In this document: positions 18,052 to 28,739 of the stretch, in pieces
How positions within the stretch are numbered: position 1 is the stretch's first letter
Layout: the number at the start of each line of letters is the position of its first letter
NCBI GenBank assembly: GCA_900109485.1
Contig: FOAY01000009.1
Coordinates: 124,001 to 188,000, forward strand
Source of the DNA: Kosakonia sacchari
GTDB taxonomy: Bacteria > Pseudomonadota > Gammaproteobacteria > Enterobacterales > Enterobacteriaceae
Length of the DNA: 64,000 bases
Direction: 5' to 3'
Notes under the pieces: model-generated
Databases searched by the model: none
The model's input: the letters and a program-made list of their open reading frames with translations, nothing else
Told to the model about the DNA's origin: nothing
Program-made: the position numbers and the translations under genes

Positions 18052-19494
18052 ATGTCCAGAAGGCTTCGCAGGACCAAAATCGTAACCACTTTAGGCCCGG
18101 CCACTGACCGCGATAACAACCTTGAGAAGGTTATCGCTGCTGGCGCTAACGTGGTGCGTATGAACTTCTCACACGGAACACCTGAAGATCATAAATTACG
18201 TGCGGATAAGGTACGTGAGATTGCGGCAAAACTGGGACGTCATGTTGCTATCCTTGGCGATTTACAGGGCCCCAAAATTCGCGTTTCCACCTTCAAGGAA
18301 GGCAAAGTTTTCCTGAACGTTGGCGATAAATTTCTGCTCGACGCCAACCTGGGTAAAGGCGAAGGCGACAAGGAAAAAGTCGGCATCGACTATAAAGGCC
18401 TGCCAGCCGACGTGGTAACGGGCGATATCCTGCTGCTCGACGACGGTCGCGTACAGCTGAAAGTGCTGGAAGTTCAGGGTATGAAAGTGTTCACCGAAGT
18501 GACTGTCGGCGGACCGCTCTCCAACAACAAAGGCATCAACAAACTGGGCGGCGGTCTCTCCGCTGAAGCCCTGACAGAGAAAGACAAAGCGGATATCGTT
18601 ACCGCGGCGCTGATCGGCGTTGATTATCTGGCTGTCTCTTTCCCGCGCTGCGGCGAAGACCTGAACTACGCCCGCCGCCTGGCGCGCGATGCAGGCTGCG
18701 ACGCGAAGATCGTCGCGAAAGTCGAGCGTGCGGAAGCCGTTTGCGATCAGGATGCGATGGACGATGTGATCCTTGCGTCTGATGTCGTGATGGTTGCCCG
18801 TGGCGACCTCGGCGTTGAAATCGGCGATCCGGAACTGGTCGGTATTCAGAAAGCGCTGATCCGCCGCGCCCGTCAACTGAACCGTGCAGTGATCACCGCC
18901 ACGCAGATGATGGAGTCGATGATCACCAACCCGATGCCAACCCGCGCGGAAGTCATGGATGTTGCTAACGCCGTGCTCGACGGTACAGATGCCGTCATGC
19001 TCTCTGCGGAAACCGCCGCCGGTCAGTATCCGTCTGAAACCGTAGCGGCAATGGCGCGTGTTTGTCTGGGTGCGGAAAAGATCCCAAGCATCAACGTTTC
19101 TAAACACCGCCTGGATATTCAGTTCGACAACGTTGAAGAAGCGATCGCGATGTCGGCGATGTACGCGGCCAACCACCTGAAAGGTGTAACCGCTATCATC
19201 TCCATGACCGAATCCGGCCGCACCGCCCTGATGACCTCACGCATCAGCTCCGGCCTGCCGATTTTTGCCCTCTCCCGCCATGAGCGCACCCTGAACCTGA
19301 CAGCGCTCTACCGTGGCGTAACGCCGGTCTATTTCGACAGCGTTAACGAAGGCGTTGCAGCCGCTAACGATGCCGTTAACCTGCTGCGTGACAAAGGCTA
19401 CCTGCTTTCCGGAGATCTGGTGATCGTGACGCAGGGTGACGTGATGAGCACCGTGGGCACCACCAATACCACACGTATTCTGACCGTCGAATAG
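18052..19494 (+). CDS. pykA: Pyruvate kinase II
   Basis: 480 residues from ATG 18052, which has CGGAG upstream; an earlier in-frame start is not needed. It transfers phosphate from phosphoenolpyruvate to ADP. The N-terminal part has [12 protein letters not shown] and the catalytic RMNFSHG. The active-site signature is [11 protein letters not shown] with the conserved lysine, followed by [12 protein letters not shown] and ATQMMESMI. PykA is the AMP- and sugar-phosphate-activated isozyme. It follows hexR on the same strand with its own promoter region and ends in a strong terminator. Confidence 0.98.
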   Translation: MSRRLRRTKIVTTLGPATDRDNNLEKVIAAGANVVRMNFSHGTPEDHKLRADKVREIAAKLGRHVAILGDLQGPKIRVSTFKEGKVFLNVGDKFLLDANLGKGEGDKEKVGIDYKGLPADVVTGDILLLDDGRVQLKVLEVQGMKVFTEVTVGGPLSNNKGINKLGGGLSAEALTEKDKADIVTAALIGVDYLAVSFPRCGEDLNYARRLARDAGCDAKIVAKVERAEAVCDQDAMDDVILASDVVMVARGDLGVEIGDPELVGIQKALIRRARQLNRAVITATQMMESMITNPMPTRAEVMDVANAVLDGTDAVMLSAETAAGQYPSETVAAMARVCLGAEKIPSINVSKHRLDIQFDNVEEAIAMSAMYAANHLKGVTAIISMTESGRTALMTSRISSGLPIFALSRHERTLNLTALYRGVTPVYFDSVNEGVAAANDAVNLLRDKGYLLSGDLVIVTQGDVMSTVGTTNTTRILTVE

Positions 19495-19512
19495 CCGGCA
19501 GCCAGAAAAGCG

Positions 19513-19543
19513 AAAGGCCTCTCGCTGGAGAGGCCTTTTTTTA
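19513..19543 (+). terminator. pykA terminator, overlapping the lpxM stop codon
   Basis: AAAGGCCTCTC pairs with GAGAGGCCTTT around GCTG, followed by a run of seven T. The end of the T-run overlaps the TAA of convergent lpxM (19541-19543). Confidence 0.9.
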
Positions 19544-20512
19544 TTTCTTCGGGAACAGTTCCTTGCGCTTATAAGGCTCTGTTTCACCGGGTTTGCGCGT
19601 TTTCAGCAGCTTCAGGATCCAGGTGTATTGTTCCGGACGAGGCGTGACAAACACCTCCACCTCTTCATTCATGCGCCTGGCGATCGTGTTGTCATCCGCT
19701 GTCAGCAAATCATCCATCGGCGGTCGCACCTGGATAATCAGACGATGCGTTCTGGCGTCATAGACCGGGAACAACGGTACAACACGTGCGCGGCAGACTT
19801 TCATCAGGCGGCCAATGGCCGGAAGCGTTGCTTTGTAGGTGGCAAAGAAATCGACAAACTCGCTGTGCTCCGCGCCGTGATCCTGGTCCGGCAGATAGTA
19901 ACCCCAGTAGCCCTGGCGCACCGACTGGATAAAAGGCTTAATGCCATCGTTGCGCGCATGCAAACGCCCACCAAAGCGACGACGAACGGTATTCCAGACA
20001 TAATCAAAGACCTTGTTACCTTGATTATGGAACATCGCTGCCATCTGCTGCCCCTGCGAAGCCATCAGCATCGCCGGAATATCCACGCCCCAACCGTGTG
20101 GCACGAGGAAAATCACTTTCTCGTTGTTACGTTGCAATTCATCGATAATATCTTTGCCCTGCCAGTCGACGCGCGGCAACACCTTATCCGGCCCACGGAT
20201 CGCCAGTTCCGCCATCATGGCCATTGCCTGTGGCGCAGTAGCAAACATCTCATCAATGATGGCTTCTCTTTCGGCTTCGCTTTTTTCAGGAAAGCAGTAG
20301 AGCAAATTGATCTGTGCGCGACGACGCGCGCTTTTGCCATATTTCCCTGCCAGACGGCCCAGTTTCCCCAGCAGGGGATCGCGTACCGAAGGCGGAACCA
20401 GCGCTACGCCAGCAAATGCCAGTACGCCCAACCACGCGCCCCAGTTGCGCGGGTGACGGAATTCACTTTCGAACTCCGGAATATATTCACTGTTATTTTT
20501 TTTCGTTTCCAT
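19541..20512 (-). CDS. lpxM: Lipid A myristoyltransferase LpxM
   Basis: 323 residues, same as E. coli LpxM (MsbB). It adds the secondary myristoyl chain in the last acylation step of Kdo2-lipid A synthesis at the inner membrane. The LpxL/LpxM/LpxP acyltransferase motif H-X4-D appears as [12 protein letters not shown] single N-terminal membrane segment ([15 protein letters not shown]) anchors the enzyme. It is convergent with pykA and separated from mepM by a terminator-like hairpin. Confidence 0.97.
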   Translation of the reverse strand: METKKNNSEYIPEFESEFRHPRNWGAWLGVLAFAGVALVPPSVRDPLLGKLGRLAGKYGKSARRRAQINLLYCFPEKSEAEREAIIDEMFATAPQAMAMMAELAIRGPDKVLPRVDWQGKDIIDELQRNNEKVIFLVPHGWGVDIPAMLMASQGQQMAAMFHNQGNKVFDYVWNTVRRRFGGRLHARNDGIKPFIQSVRQGYWGYYLPDQDHGAEHSEFVDFFATYKATLPAIGRLMKVCRARVVPLFPVYDARTHRLIIQVRPPMDDLLTADDNTIARRMNEEVEVFVTPRPEQYTWILKLLKTRKPGETEPYKRKELFPKK

Positions 20513-20587
20513 GCATCGTCCGCAGGCCAGAAATCAAGTCACTCAGGATAAGGAGATAGTGTAGCGAGGCGTTATCTTTCACACAAA

Positions 20588-20619
20588 AGAAAAAGCCGGC
20601 GCGCAGCAGGCACCGGCTT
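20588..20619 (-). terminator. mepM terminator
   Basis: On the minus strand AAGCCGG pairs with CCGGCTT (loop of 13), followed by TTTTTC and TTTTG. It lies 24 bp past the mepM stop codon. Confidence 0.7.
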
Positions 20620-20642
20620 CGAACGCATATTTGTTAAGCGAA

Positions 20643-21968
20643 TCAGTCAAAACGCAATTGCGGAATAACCTCTTTCACCTGCGACAGATAATCCGTGCGA
20701 TCCGAACCGGTCAGCCCTTCGGTGCGCGGCAGTTTTGCCGTTAACGGGTTGACAGCCTGTTGGTTGATCCACATTTCATAGTGCAAATGCGGCCCGGTGG
20801 AGCGGCCGGTGTTACCCGACAAGGCGATGCGATCGCCGCGCTTCACTTTCTGACCCGGTTTTACCAGCAGTTTACGCAGATGCATGTAACGGGTTGTGTA
20901 AGTACGACCGTGGCGGATAGCAATGTAGTTCCCCGCTGCGCCACTGCGTTTCGCCACCACAACTTCACCATCGCCGACGGCAAGCACCGGCGTGCCCTGC
21001 GGCAGAGCAAAATCGACGCCTTTGTGCGGTGCAACGCGTCCGGTAACCGGATTCAGACGGCGCGGATCAAAGTTTGACGAGACGCGGAACTGTTTCGCAG
21101 TCGGGAAGCGCATAAAACCTTTTGCCAGCCCGCTACCATTGCGATCGTAAAATTTGCCGTCTTCGGCGCGAATGGCGTAGTAATCTTTGCCGTCAGAACG
21201 CAGGCGAACGCCGACTAACTGGCTCTGTTCCTGTTTACCTTCCAGCATTTCGCGGGACATCAGCACGGAAAACTCATCGCCTTTTTTCAGCTTACGGAAA
21301 TCCATCTGCCACTGCATCGCTTTGATCACCGCGCTGACTTCAGCGCTGGTTAAACCGGCTTCACGGGCGCTGGCGACGAAGCTCGCGCCAACCGTACCTT
21401 TCATCACCGAATTCACCCAGTCGCCCTGCTGCATCTCGCTGCTCATTTTAAAACCGCCATCGACGCGGTCATATGTGCGGGTTTCGCGGCGGGACATCTC
21501 CCACGTCAGGCGTTGCAGATCGCCATCTGCGGTGAGCGTCCATGAAAGTTGTTGACCAATCTTCAGATTACGCAGTTCCTTATCAGCAGCGGCAAGCTGG
21601 CTGATATCGCCCATATCAATGCCGTACTGGTTGAGGATACTGCTGAGCGTATCGCCGGTAGAAACCACATATTCGTGAACGCCAACTTCATTGGCGGTTT
21701 TATCATCCAGTTCATCTTGCGGGATATCATCCACATCATCAGAAGTGGTTTGATCGATAGGTTCGCTGGCTTCCGGCAACAACGAGCGGATTTCATTTTT
21801 CGGCAGCTCAATCGCTTTCACGATCGGGGCTGTGGCTTCGGGATGATAAACGTAAGGCCGCCAGACGGCGACCGTGAGTGTAAGAACTGTAAGCGACCCC
21901 AGCATGACACGGTGGGGTCGGGGCAGACTGTTAAATGCCAGAGCGACAGAGCGGGCTATCTGTTGCAC
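20643..21968 (-). CDS. mepM: Murein DD-endopeptidase MepM
   Basis: 441 residues. It is a periplasmic hydrolase that cuts D-Ala-mDAP crosslinks so new glycan can be inserted during growth. An N-terminal membrane anchor (VMLGSLTVLTLTVAVW) is followed by a LysM-type domain (HEYVVSTGDTLSSILNQYG). The M23 metallopeptidase domain has zinc-site motifs HKGVDFALPQG and HLHYEMWI. It is next to znuA on the same strand, 15 bp apart, matching the E. coli order. It may be cotranscribed with znuA from the Zur-controlled promoter. Confidence 0.97.
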   Translation of the reverse strand: MQQIARSVALAFNSLPRPHRVMLGSLTVLTLTVAVWRPYVYHPEATAPIVKAIELPKNEIRSLLPEASEPIDQTTSDDVDDIPQDELDDKTANEVGVHEYVVSTGDTLSSILNQYGIDMGDISQLAAADKELRNLKIGQQLSWTLTADGDLQRLTWEMSRRETRTYDRVDGGFKMSSEMQQGDWVNSVMKGTVGASFVASAREAGLTSAEVSAVIKAMQWQMDFRKLKKGDEFSVLMSREMLEGKQEQSQLVGVRLRSDGKDYYAIRAEDGKFYDRNGSGLAKGFMRFPTAKQFRVSSNFDPRRLNPVTGRVAPHKGVDFALPQGTPVLAVGDGEVVVAKRSGAAGNYIAIRHGRTYTTRYMHLRKLLVKPGQKVKRGDRIALSGNTGRSTGPHLHYEMWINQQAVNPLTAKLPRTEGLTGSDRTDYLSQVKEVIPQLRFD

Positions 21969-21983
21969 GTATTCACTTCCTCG

Positions 21984-22928
21984 TTATTCTCCTTTCAGGC
22001 AGCTCGCATACTGGTGAGTAAGTTGGGCAAGGAACTGCGGATAGCTCTCTTTGCCTAACTTGATACTGATTCCAAGTGGATCCAACGTTCCCATTCGAAC
22101 GGATGTCCCTCTGGCAACAGCTTCAACGACCGCTGGCCTGAACTGTGGTTCAGCAAAAACGCACGTGGCTTTTTGCTCAACCAACTGTGTTCTGATTTCA
22201 TGTAAACGCTGCGCACCAGGCTGAATTTCGGGATTGACGGTAAAGTGCCCCAATGGGGTCAGCCCGTAGTGTCTTTCAAAGTAGCCGTAGGCGTCATGAA
22301 AAACGAAATACCCCTTCCCTTTCAGCGGTGCCAGCTCGTTACCAGCTTGCTTATCCGCCTGAGTTAATGATGCCTCAAAGGCCTGCAAGTTGGCGTCAAG
22401 CCTGGCTCGACTTTGCGGCATAACTTCCACTAATTTATCGTGGATTGCAACCGCCGACAGCCGCGCAATCTCTGGGGAAAGCCACAGATGCATGTTGTAA
22501 TCGCCGTGATGGTGATGTTCGTCACTTTTTTCGCCATCGTGGTGATCATCACCATGCTCATGTTCGTCTTCATCGGCCCCTTTCATCAACAGCGGTTTTA
22601 CACCGGCAAGCCCGGCCATCGACACCTGTTTCTGCTCAGAAATTTGTTGTACGGAACGCGCCATAAAGGCTTCCATCTCCGGGCCGACCCAAAAAACTAA
22701 GTCCGCGTTTTGTAAGCGTTTTACATCTGAAGGACGCAGTGAATAATCATGCTCGGATGCACCATCTGGCAGCAGCACTTCGGTAGTCGTCACCCCGTCG
22801 GCAATGGCAGCAGCGATAAATCCTAATGGTTTGAGTGAAGCCACCACATCGGCATTAGCGGTTTGTGCTGTACCGGCGAAAAGAGCAGCAGATAGCGCTG
22901 CGCAAAGAAGCGTATTTTTATGTAACAT
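21984..22928 (-). CDS. znuA: Zinc ABC transporter periplasmic binding protein
   Basis: 314 residues from ATG 22928; an ATG five codons upstream is possible. The signal peptide ends near TANADVV. It has the ZnuA-specific histidine- and acid-rich loop ([23 protein letters not shown] written with its flanks spans residues about 119-142), longer than some relatives. Metal ligands include [17 protein letters not shown] and FHDAYGYFE. It delivers Zn2+ to ZnuBC under zinc shortage. It is divergent from znuCB, with one Zur box between. Confidence 0.97.
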   Translation of the reverse strand: MLHKNTLLCAALSAALFAGTAQTANADVVASLKPLGFIAAAIADGVTTTEVLLPDGASEHDYSLRPSDVKRLQNADLVFWVGPEMEAFMARSVQQISEQKQVSMAGLAGVKPLLMKGADEDEHEHGDDHHDGEKSDEHHHHGDYNMHLWLSPEIARLSAVAIHDKLVEVMPQSRARLDANLQAFEASLTQADKQAGNELAPLKGKGYFVFHDAYGYFERHYGLTPLGHFTVNPEIQPGAQRLHEIRTQLVEQKATCVFAEPQFRPAVVEAVARGTSVRMGTLDPLGISIKLGKESYPQFLAQLTHQYASCLKGE

Positions 22929-22959
22929 AATGCAACTGTTCATCGTAATGAGTATGTGG

Positions 22960-22980
22960 GGTGTGATATTATAACATCCG
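22960..22980. promoter_or_regulatory. Zur box shared by znuA and znuCB
   Basis: TGTGATATTATAACA (22962-22976) is the imperfect palindrome typical of Zur operators (TGTTATANTATAACA type). It is between the divergent zinc uptake genes, as in E. coli. Confidence 0.88.
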
Positions 22981-23006
22981 ACAACTTGTGCAACCTGTTA
23001 AATGCT

Positions 23007-23762
23007 ATGACGAATCTTGTAACGCTCGAAAATGTCACCGTTGCTTTTGGTCAACGGCGCGTCCTGTCTGATATTTCGCTCAATTTACGCGCAGGAAAAA
23101 TTTTAACCTTACTCGGCCCCAATGGCGCGGGTAAATCTACGCTGGTGCGCGCAGTGCTGGGCCTGGTAGCACCGGATGCAGGGATGATCAAGCGTGAAAA
23201 GAACCTGCGTATCGGCTATGTGCCGCAAAAATTGCATCTTGACGCCACCTTGCCGCTGACGGTAGGCCGTTTTATGCGTTTGCGCCCCGGCACCCGCAAA
23301 GACGACATAATTCCGGCGCTGAAACGCGTACAGGCTGCACATCTGGTGGGTGCTCCGATGCAAAAGCTTTCCGGAGGCGAAACGCAGCGTGTTTTGCTGG
23401 CTCGCGCCCTGCTTAACAGCCCGCAGCTTTTAGTGCTGGATGAGCCAACCCAGGGCGTAGACGTTAATGGCCAGGTCGCGCTCTACAACCTGATAGATCA
23501 GCTGCGTAAAGAGCTCAACTGTGCAGTACTGATGGTCTCCCACGATCTGCATCTGGTGATGGCGAAAACGGATGAAGTCCTGTGCCTTAATCACCATATT
23601 TGCTGTTCAGGTACGCCAGAAGTGGTTTCCATGCATCCGGAATTTATCTCTATGTTCGGGCATCGCGGTGCGGAACAGCTTGGCATTTATCGCCACAACC
23701 ATAACCACCGCCACGATCTGCAGGGCCGCATTGTTCTGCGCCAGGGTAATGGACACTCATGA
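23007..23762 (+). CDS. znuC: Zinc ABC transporter ATPase
   Basis: 251 residues from ATG 23007, which gives the E. coli-like start [10 protein letters not shown]. Walker A is GPNGAGKST, the ABC signature is LSGGETQRV, and Walker B is [12 protein letters not shown], with HDL as the switch histidine. The tail is histidine-rich ([14 protein letters not shown]). It powers zinc import through ZnuB. It overlaps znuB by 4 bp (ATGA), so translation is coupled. Confidence 0.98.
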   Translation: MTNLVTLENVTVAFGQRRVLSDISLNLRAGKILTLLGPNGAGKSTLVRAVLGLVAPDAGMIKREKNLRIGYVPQKLHLDATLPLTVGRFMRLRPGTRKDDIIPALKRVQAAHLVGAPMQKLSGGETQRVLLARALLNSPQLLVLDEPTQGVDVNGQVALYNLIDQLRKELNCAVLMVSHDLHLVMAKTDEVLCLNHHICCSGTPEVVSMHPEFISMFGHRGAEQLGIYRHNHNHRHDLQGRIVLRQGNGHS

Positions 23763-24544
23763 TTGAATTGTTACTGCCCGGCTGGCTGGCCGGGATTATG
23801 CTTGCCTGCGCTGCCGGGCCGCTGGGTTCATTTGTCGTCTGGCGACGGATGTCCTATTTTGGCGACACGCTGGCGCACGCTTCTTTACTTGGCGTTGCCT
23901 TTGGTCTCCTGCTGGATGTGAATCCCTTCTACGCTGTTATTGCCGTGACGTTACTGTTGGCTGCTGGTCTGGTGTGGCTGGAGAAACGCCCGCAACTGGC
24001 GATCGATACCCTGCTCGGCATTATGGCGCACAGTGCGCTGTCTCTCGGTCTGGTCGTGGTCAGCCTGATGTCGAACATTCGCGTCGATTTGATGGCTTAT
24101 CTGTTTGGCGATCTGCTGGCGGTGACGCCGGACGATCTGATAGTTATTGCCACTGGCGTGGTGGTGGTGCTGGCGATCCTGCTTTGGCAGTGGCGCAACT
24201 TACTGTCGATGACCATTAGCCCGGAGCTGGCATTTGTTGACGGCGTGAAACTGCAACGCGTCAAACTGTTGCTGATGCTGGTTACCGCCCTGACCATTGG
24301 CGTCGCCATGAAATTTGTCGGCGCGCTGATCATCACTTCACTGTTGATTATCCCGGCGGCGACAGCACGCCGATTCGCGCGAACGCCAGAACAAATGGCG
24401 GCGATTGCCGTAGGCGTCGGGATGATTGCGGTGACCGGCGGCCTGACCTTCTCCGCCTTCTACGATACGCCAGCAGGCCCGTCTGTCGTGCTGTGCGCGG
24501 CGCTGCTGTTTATCTTCAGTATGACGAAGAAACCCGTTAGCTAA
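23759..24544 (+). CDS. znuB: Zinc ABC transporter permease
   Basis: 261 residues with about seven or eight membrane helices. It is the homodimeric inner-membrane channel of the ZnuABC importer. The conserved permease motif [15 protein letters not shown] near the N-terminus and the [14 protein letters not shown] segment match the family. It is expressed with znuC from the Zur-controlled promoter and ends before a bidirectional terminator. Confidence 0.97.
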   Translation: MIELLLPGWLAGIMLACAAGPLGSFVVWRRMSYFGDTLAHASLLGVAFGLLLDVNPFYAVIAVTLLLAAGLVWLEKRPQLAIDTLLGIMAHSALSLGLVVVSLMSNIRVDLMAYLFGDLLAVTPDDLIVIATGVVVVLAILLWQWRNLLSMTISPELAFVDGVKLQRVKLLLMLVTALTIGVAMKFVGALIITSLLIIPAATARRFARTPEQMAAIAVGVGMIAVTGGLTFSAFYDTPAGPSVVLCAALLFIFSMTKKPVS

Positions 24545-24593
24545 CTATTATCGGGCGCAGTCGGCTGAGATCATCCGCTGCTGCCACTGATGT

Positions 24594-24627
24594 AAAAGGC
24601 CGGAAGCAGACGCTTTCCGGCCTTTTT
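24594..24627. terminator. Bidirectional terminator between znuB and ruvB
   Basis: GGCCGGAAGC and GCTTTCCGGCC form the stem. TTTTT follows on the plus strand, and AAAA precedes it for the minus-strand ruvAB transcript. Confidence 0.85.
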
Positions 24628-24629
24628 GT

Positions 24630-25643
<1,014 letters not shown>

Positions 25644-25648
25644 CTACC

Positions 25649-26260
25649 TCACAACGCCGCGCGCAGCGCTTCACGGATCAGGGTTTCACTGTTGGCATCC
25701 GGGCGGGCAATCTTGCTAACCATCCGGCTGGCTTCCTGAGGTTTATATCCCAGCGACACCAGCGCAGCAACCGCTTCCTGCTCTGCGTCATCCGCTGCCG
25801 GGCTGGCCGGAGAGGTAAGAACCAGATCGGCCGCCGGGGTGAAGAGATCGCCATGCAAACCTTTAAAGCGGTCTTTCATTTCGACAATCAGGCGCTCGGC
25901 GGTCTTTTTACCGATACCCGGCAATTTGACCAGCGCAGCCGGATCTTCCCGCTCGACGGCATTAACAAATTGCTGTGCTGACATGCCGGACAAAATCGCC
26001 AGCGCCAGTTTCGGCCCGACGCCATTCGTTTTGATCAGCTCGCGGAACAACGTGCGTTCCTGCTTATTGTTAAAACCGTACAGCAGCTGCGCATCTTCAC
26101 GCACCACAAACTGGGTGAAAACCGTCGCCTCTTTACCGGCATCCGGTAATTCATAAAAACAGGTCATTGGCATGTGCACTTCATAACCCACACCTCCCAC
26201 TTCCAGCAGAACCAACGGGGGTTGTTTTTCTACAATGATGCCTCTGAGTCTGCCTATCAC
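25649..26260 (-). CDS. ruvA: Holliday junction branch migration subunit RuvA
   Basis: 203 residues. The tetrameric DNA-binding partner of RuvB. Domain I is an OB-fold ([20 protein letters not shown]), domain II carries tandem helix-hairpin-helix motifs ([27 protein letters not shown]), and domain III ([16 protein letters not shown]) contacts RuvB. A LexA operator with a matching promoter lies 40-70 bp upstream. Confidence 0.98.
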   Translation of the reverse strand: MIGRLRGIIVEKQPPLVLLEVGGVGYEVHMPMTCFYELPDAGKEATVFTQFVVREDAQLLYGFNNKQERTLFRELIKTNGVGPKLALAILSGMSAQQFVNAVEREDPAALVKLPGIGKKTAERLIVEMKDRFKGLHGDLFTPAADLVLTSPASPAADDAEQEAVAALVSLGYKPQEASRMVSKIARPDANSETLIREALRAAL

Positions 26261-26298
26261 GTGACGCTCCTGCGCTATGGGCTAAGGTGTAATGCTGT

Positions 26299-26328
26299 AT
26301 CATAAAAAAAGGCTGGATAGATATCCAG
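26299..26328 (-). promoter_or_regulatory. ruvAB promoter with LexA operator
   Basis: The LexA box CTGGATATCTATCCAG (minus strand, 26328-26313) is the same core as in E. coli ruvA. A -35 TGGATA inside it and a -10 TATGAT (26304-26299) are 17 bp apart, so LexA would cover the promoter. Confidence 0.88.
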
Positions 26329-26331
26329 CCT
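26303..26331 (-). terminator. Terminator of the upstream SDR gene, formed by the LexA palindrome
   Basis: In RNA read leftward, AGGCTGGAT and ATCCAGCCT form a 9-bp hairpin followed by seven T. This is a good intrinsic terminator for the SDR gene ending at 26360, and it uses the same bases as the ruvA operator. Confidence 0.7.
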
Positions 26332-26359
26332 AATATAGAAAGAAAAGCGCGAGCGCGGT

Positions 26360-27241
26360 TCAGGAATGGGCGTAATACGCCTCATCGCTCAGATCGTCTA
26401 ACAGCGTACGCTGTGTTGGCTGCCAGCCCAGCACCTGGCGCGTCTGTTCGCTTGATGCTGACATCTCCCCGGCCGCAAAATTAGCGAACCAGCCAAAATG
26501 TGCGGCTTCACGCGGTTCGGCAGGTAAACCAAGCATTTTGCCGATGGCAATGGCGATATCGCGCATGGCAATCGCCTCCTCCGCGACCGCGTGGTAAACC
26601 GGCTGTGTCACGCCACTTTCCAGCGCCAGCCGGTAGACTTTCGCTGCATCAATCCGATGTACCGCCGCCCAGCAATTGTTCGCTCCGGCAGGCCAGGCGG
26701 CAACGCCGGTTTGTTTTGCCAGCGCGATCAGAATGGGTACAAAGCCGTGATCGCCGACGCCGTGCACGGTAGGCGCCAGGCGGATACTCGCCGCGCGTAC
26801 CCCTTTTTCAGCCAGCGCCTGCGCCGCCTGTTCGGAACGACGAAGATAGTCTGGCTCTTCACCCGGCTTGTCTGCTTCCGTTGCCGGGCGCCCCTGCGCC
26901 AGTCTTGCCAGCCCCGACGTCACCAATAGCGGGCGATCGGAGCCGAGTAACGCCTCTCCCAGTACTTCAATTGCGCGTTGATCCTGCGCGCAATTCTGCG
27001 CAAAACGCGAAAAGTCATGATTAAACGCAGTATGAATCACGGCATCGGCTTTTGCCGCCGCCGCAAAAAGAACGTCGTGATCGTCCAGCGTCCCGTGAAC
27101 CACTTGCCCGCCGGCGGCAAGCAGTGCCTGCGCCTTGTCTGCATTTCGCGCCAGGCCACTTACCTGGTGCCCGGCGGCCAGTAACTCAGCCGCCACTGTT
27201 GCGCCGACCCATCCGGTCGCGCCAGTCAGAAAAACATGCAT
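26360..27241 (-). CDS. SDR-family NAD(P)-dependent oxidoreductase/epimerase-like protein
   Basis: 293 residues. The Rossmann start is VFLTGATGWVGATVAAELLAAGHQV (glycine motif GATGWVG), as in extended or atypical short-chain dehydrogenases with NAD(P)H-epimerase-like folds. The catalytic YxxxK is replaced around DYLRRSEQAAQ, so it may be an atypical SDR with a different chemistry. Conserved RLAPTVHGVGDHGFVP and the W-A-A-VHRIDAA motif are typical of this subgroup. It is divergent from an XRE-type regulator, with which it replaces yebB of K-12 between ruvA and ruvC. The substrate is unknown. Confidence 0.85.
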   Translation of the reverse strand: MHVFLTGATGWVGATVAAELLAAGHQVSGLARNADKAQALLAAGGQVVHGTLDDHDVLFAAAAKADAVIHTAFNHDFSRFAQNCAQDQRAIEVLGEALLGSDRPLLVTSGLARLAQGRPATEADKPGEEPDYLRRSEQAAQALAEKGVRAASIRLAPTVHGVGDHGFVPILIALAKQTGVAAWPAGANNCWAAVHRIDAAKVYRLALESGVTQPVYHAVAEEAIAMRDIAIAIGKMLGLPAEPREAAHFGWFANFAAGEMSASSEQTRQVLGWQPTQRTLLDDLSDEAYYAHS

Positions 27242-27270
27242 GCGTGTGCCTCCTGATATTGACTCGCGCC

Positions 27271-27333
27271 GTTATCCTTATAAATATCCGTGATAGAGAA
27301 AAGTAGTGACTTTATCGTGGTATAAGGACTAAC
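27271..27333. promoter_or_regulatory. Inverted repeat spanning the divergent SDR/regulator promoters
   Basis: GTTATCCTTATA (27271-27282) is mirrored by TATAAGGACTAAC (27321-27333), with one extra base in the second arm. Each arm lies close to one of the two start codons, a likely pair of operator sites for the adjacent regulator. Confidence 0.4.
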
Positions 27334-27336
27334 AGG

Positions 27337-28155
27337 ATGCAGAGCGTTACTCAGCCAAAAGATCTGGGCAGTTACCTGAAATCCCGCCGCGCGCAGTTGG
27401 ATCCCAACGCGCTGGGATTTCACACCGCACGCCGACGCACGCCAGGGCTGCGGCGGGAAGAAGTCGCGCATCTGGCCTGTATTAGCGCCACCTGGTATAC
27501 CTGGCTTGAACAAGGACGCGGCGGCACGCCATCGGCAGAAGTGCTGGACAGAATTTGCCAGGCGCTGCGCCTTTCCGAACGGGAACGGGAGCATGTTTTT
27601 CATCTGGCCCTCGGGCGCGCGCCTGGCATACATTACGCAGCGACCGGCACAGTGACCGAACGGCTGCAAAAGGTACTGGACTGCATGCCCTTCAGCCCGG
27701 CGCTGATCCGCAATGCCACCTGGGATGTGCTGGCATGGAACAAAGCCGCCACCGTGGTTTTATCCGATTACCCAACGTTACCCGCGCAGGAGCGCAATAT
27801 TCTGCGCCGCATTTTCCTTAATCCGCAGGCTCGCGCTGCCCAGAACGACTGGTACGCGCTGGCGCGCTATCTGGTGGCGGCGTTCCGTGCCGATGCGACC
27901 CGTGCAGGTGCATCGGCGGAGATCCGTCCTCTGGTAGAGGAGCTGAGTTCAGCCTCTCCTGAATTTGCCGAGCTATGGCGAAGCAATGATATTGGCGGGA
28001 TGGGAGAAGGCACCAAAATTCTGCTGCACGGCAATGTCGGCAAGTTGTCGCTGGAATATTCGAGTTTTTCTGTTGAAGGACAACCCGATTTGACGATGGT
28101 GGTTTATAACCCATCGGAGGAAGAGGATGCGCAGAAAATCCGCTCGCTGTTATAA
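27337..28155 (+). CDS. XRE-type helix-turn-helix regulator with MmyB-like ligand domain
   Basis: 272 residues. The N-terminal DNA-binding domain contains GLRREEVAHLACISATWYTWLEQGRGGTPSAEVLDRICQ split as helix 2 and recognition helix (residues about 35-72). The C-terminal part (NATWDVLAWNKAATVVLSDY, RNILRRIFLNP, LYNPSEEE-like end) fits the MmyB-like transcription-factor ligand-binding domain, a PAS-related fold reported to bind fatty-acid-like ligands. It very likely controls the divergent SDR gene, a common pairing for this family. The ligand is unknown. Confidence 0.88.
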   Translation: MQSVTQPKDLGSYLKSRRAQLDPNALGFHTARRRTPGLRREEVAHLACISATWYTWLEQGRGGTPSAEVLDRICQALRLSEREREHVFHLALGRAPGIHYAATGTVTERLQKVLDCMPFSPALIRNATWDVLAWNKAATVVLSDYPTLPAQERNILRRIFLNPQARAAQNDWYALARYLVAAFRADATRAGASAEIRPLVEELSSASPEFAELWRSNDIGGMGEGTKILLHGNVGKLSLEYSSFSVEGQPDLTMVVYNPSEEEDAQKIRSLL

Positions 28156-28179
28156 AAAAAGCGCCGTTAACTGGCGCTT
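28154..28179 (-). terminator. ruvC terminator
   Basis: On the minus strand AAGCGCC pairs with GGCGCTT around GTTAACT-like loop bases and is followed by TTTTTTT. It begins 2 bp past the ruvC stop codon. Confidence 0.8.
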
Positions 28180-28180
28180 G

Positions 28181-28702
28181 TTAGCGTAATCTTCCGCGAG
28201 CAAGATTAAGCCGCGTACTGCTCACCTGTAAGGCATTCTGACTGACATGGCAATGCGTAATGGCAATCGCCAGCGCATCAGCGGCATCCGCCTGCGGATT
28301 GGCCGGAAGCTTCAGCAAGGTTCGCACCATGTGCTGCACCTGGCTTTTTTCCGCGCTGCCAATACCGACAACCGTCTGTTTGACCTGACGGGCAGCATAC
28401 TCAAAGACGGGGAGATCCTGATTGACGGCAGCAACGATAGCCACGCCGCGCGCCTGCCCAAGTTTCAACGCTGAATCGGCATTTTTCGCCATAAACACCT
28501 GTTCGATGGCGAAAAAATCCGGCTGAAACTGGGTGATGATTTCCGTCACGCCTGCGTAAATGAGCTTGAGGCGCGACGGTAAATCCTCGACCTTCGTGCG
28601 AATGCAACCGCTGCCTAGGTAGGTCAGTTGCCTTCCTGTCTGGCGGATCACACCGTAACCGGTGACGCGCGAACCCGGGTCAATACCGAGAATAATCGCC
28701 AT
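28181..28702 (-). CDS. ruvC: Crossover junction endodeoxyribonuclease RuvC
   Basis: 173 residues, as in E. coli. It resolves Holliday junctions by paired nicks. The acidic metal-binding residues are in GIDPGSR (Asp7), FFAIEQVFM (Glu near 67) and [13 protein letters not shown] (two Asp near 138-141). It is last in the leftward aspS-nudB-yebC-ruvC series. The SOS-regulated ruvAB unit is separate, as in K-12. Confidence 0.98.
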   Translation of the reverse strand: MAIILGIDPGSRVTGYGVIRQTGRQLTYLGSGCIRTKVEDLPSRLKLIYAGVTEIITQFQPDFFAIEQVFMAKNADSALKLGQARGVAIVAAVNQDLPVFEYAARQVKQTVVGIGSAEKSQVQHMVRTLLKLPANPQADAADALAIAITHCHVSQNALQVSSTRLNLARGRLR

Positions 28703-28739
28703 TATGCGCCTCCGGCCTGGGGTGATTTAGTCAGCGACA

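Noticed and set aside
18262-19176. 304-codon open frame on the minus strand opposite pykA
   Set aside because: Shadow of pykA. Its product is rich in His, Arg and Phe, typical of antisense frames in this genome.
19628-20551. 307-codon open frame opposite lpxM
   Set aside because: Shadow of a conserved lpxM gene; no start signal and no recognisable domain.
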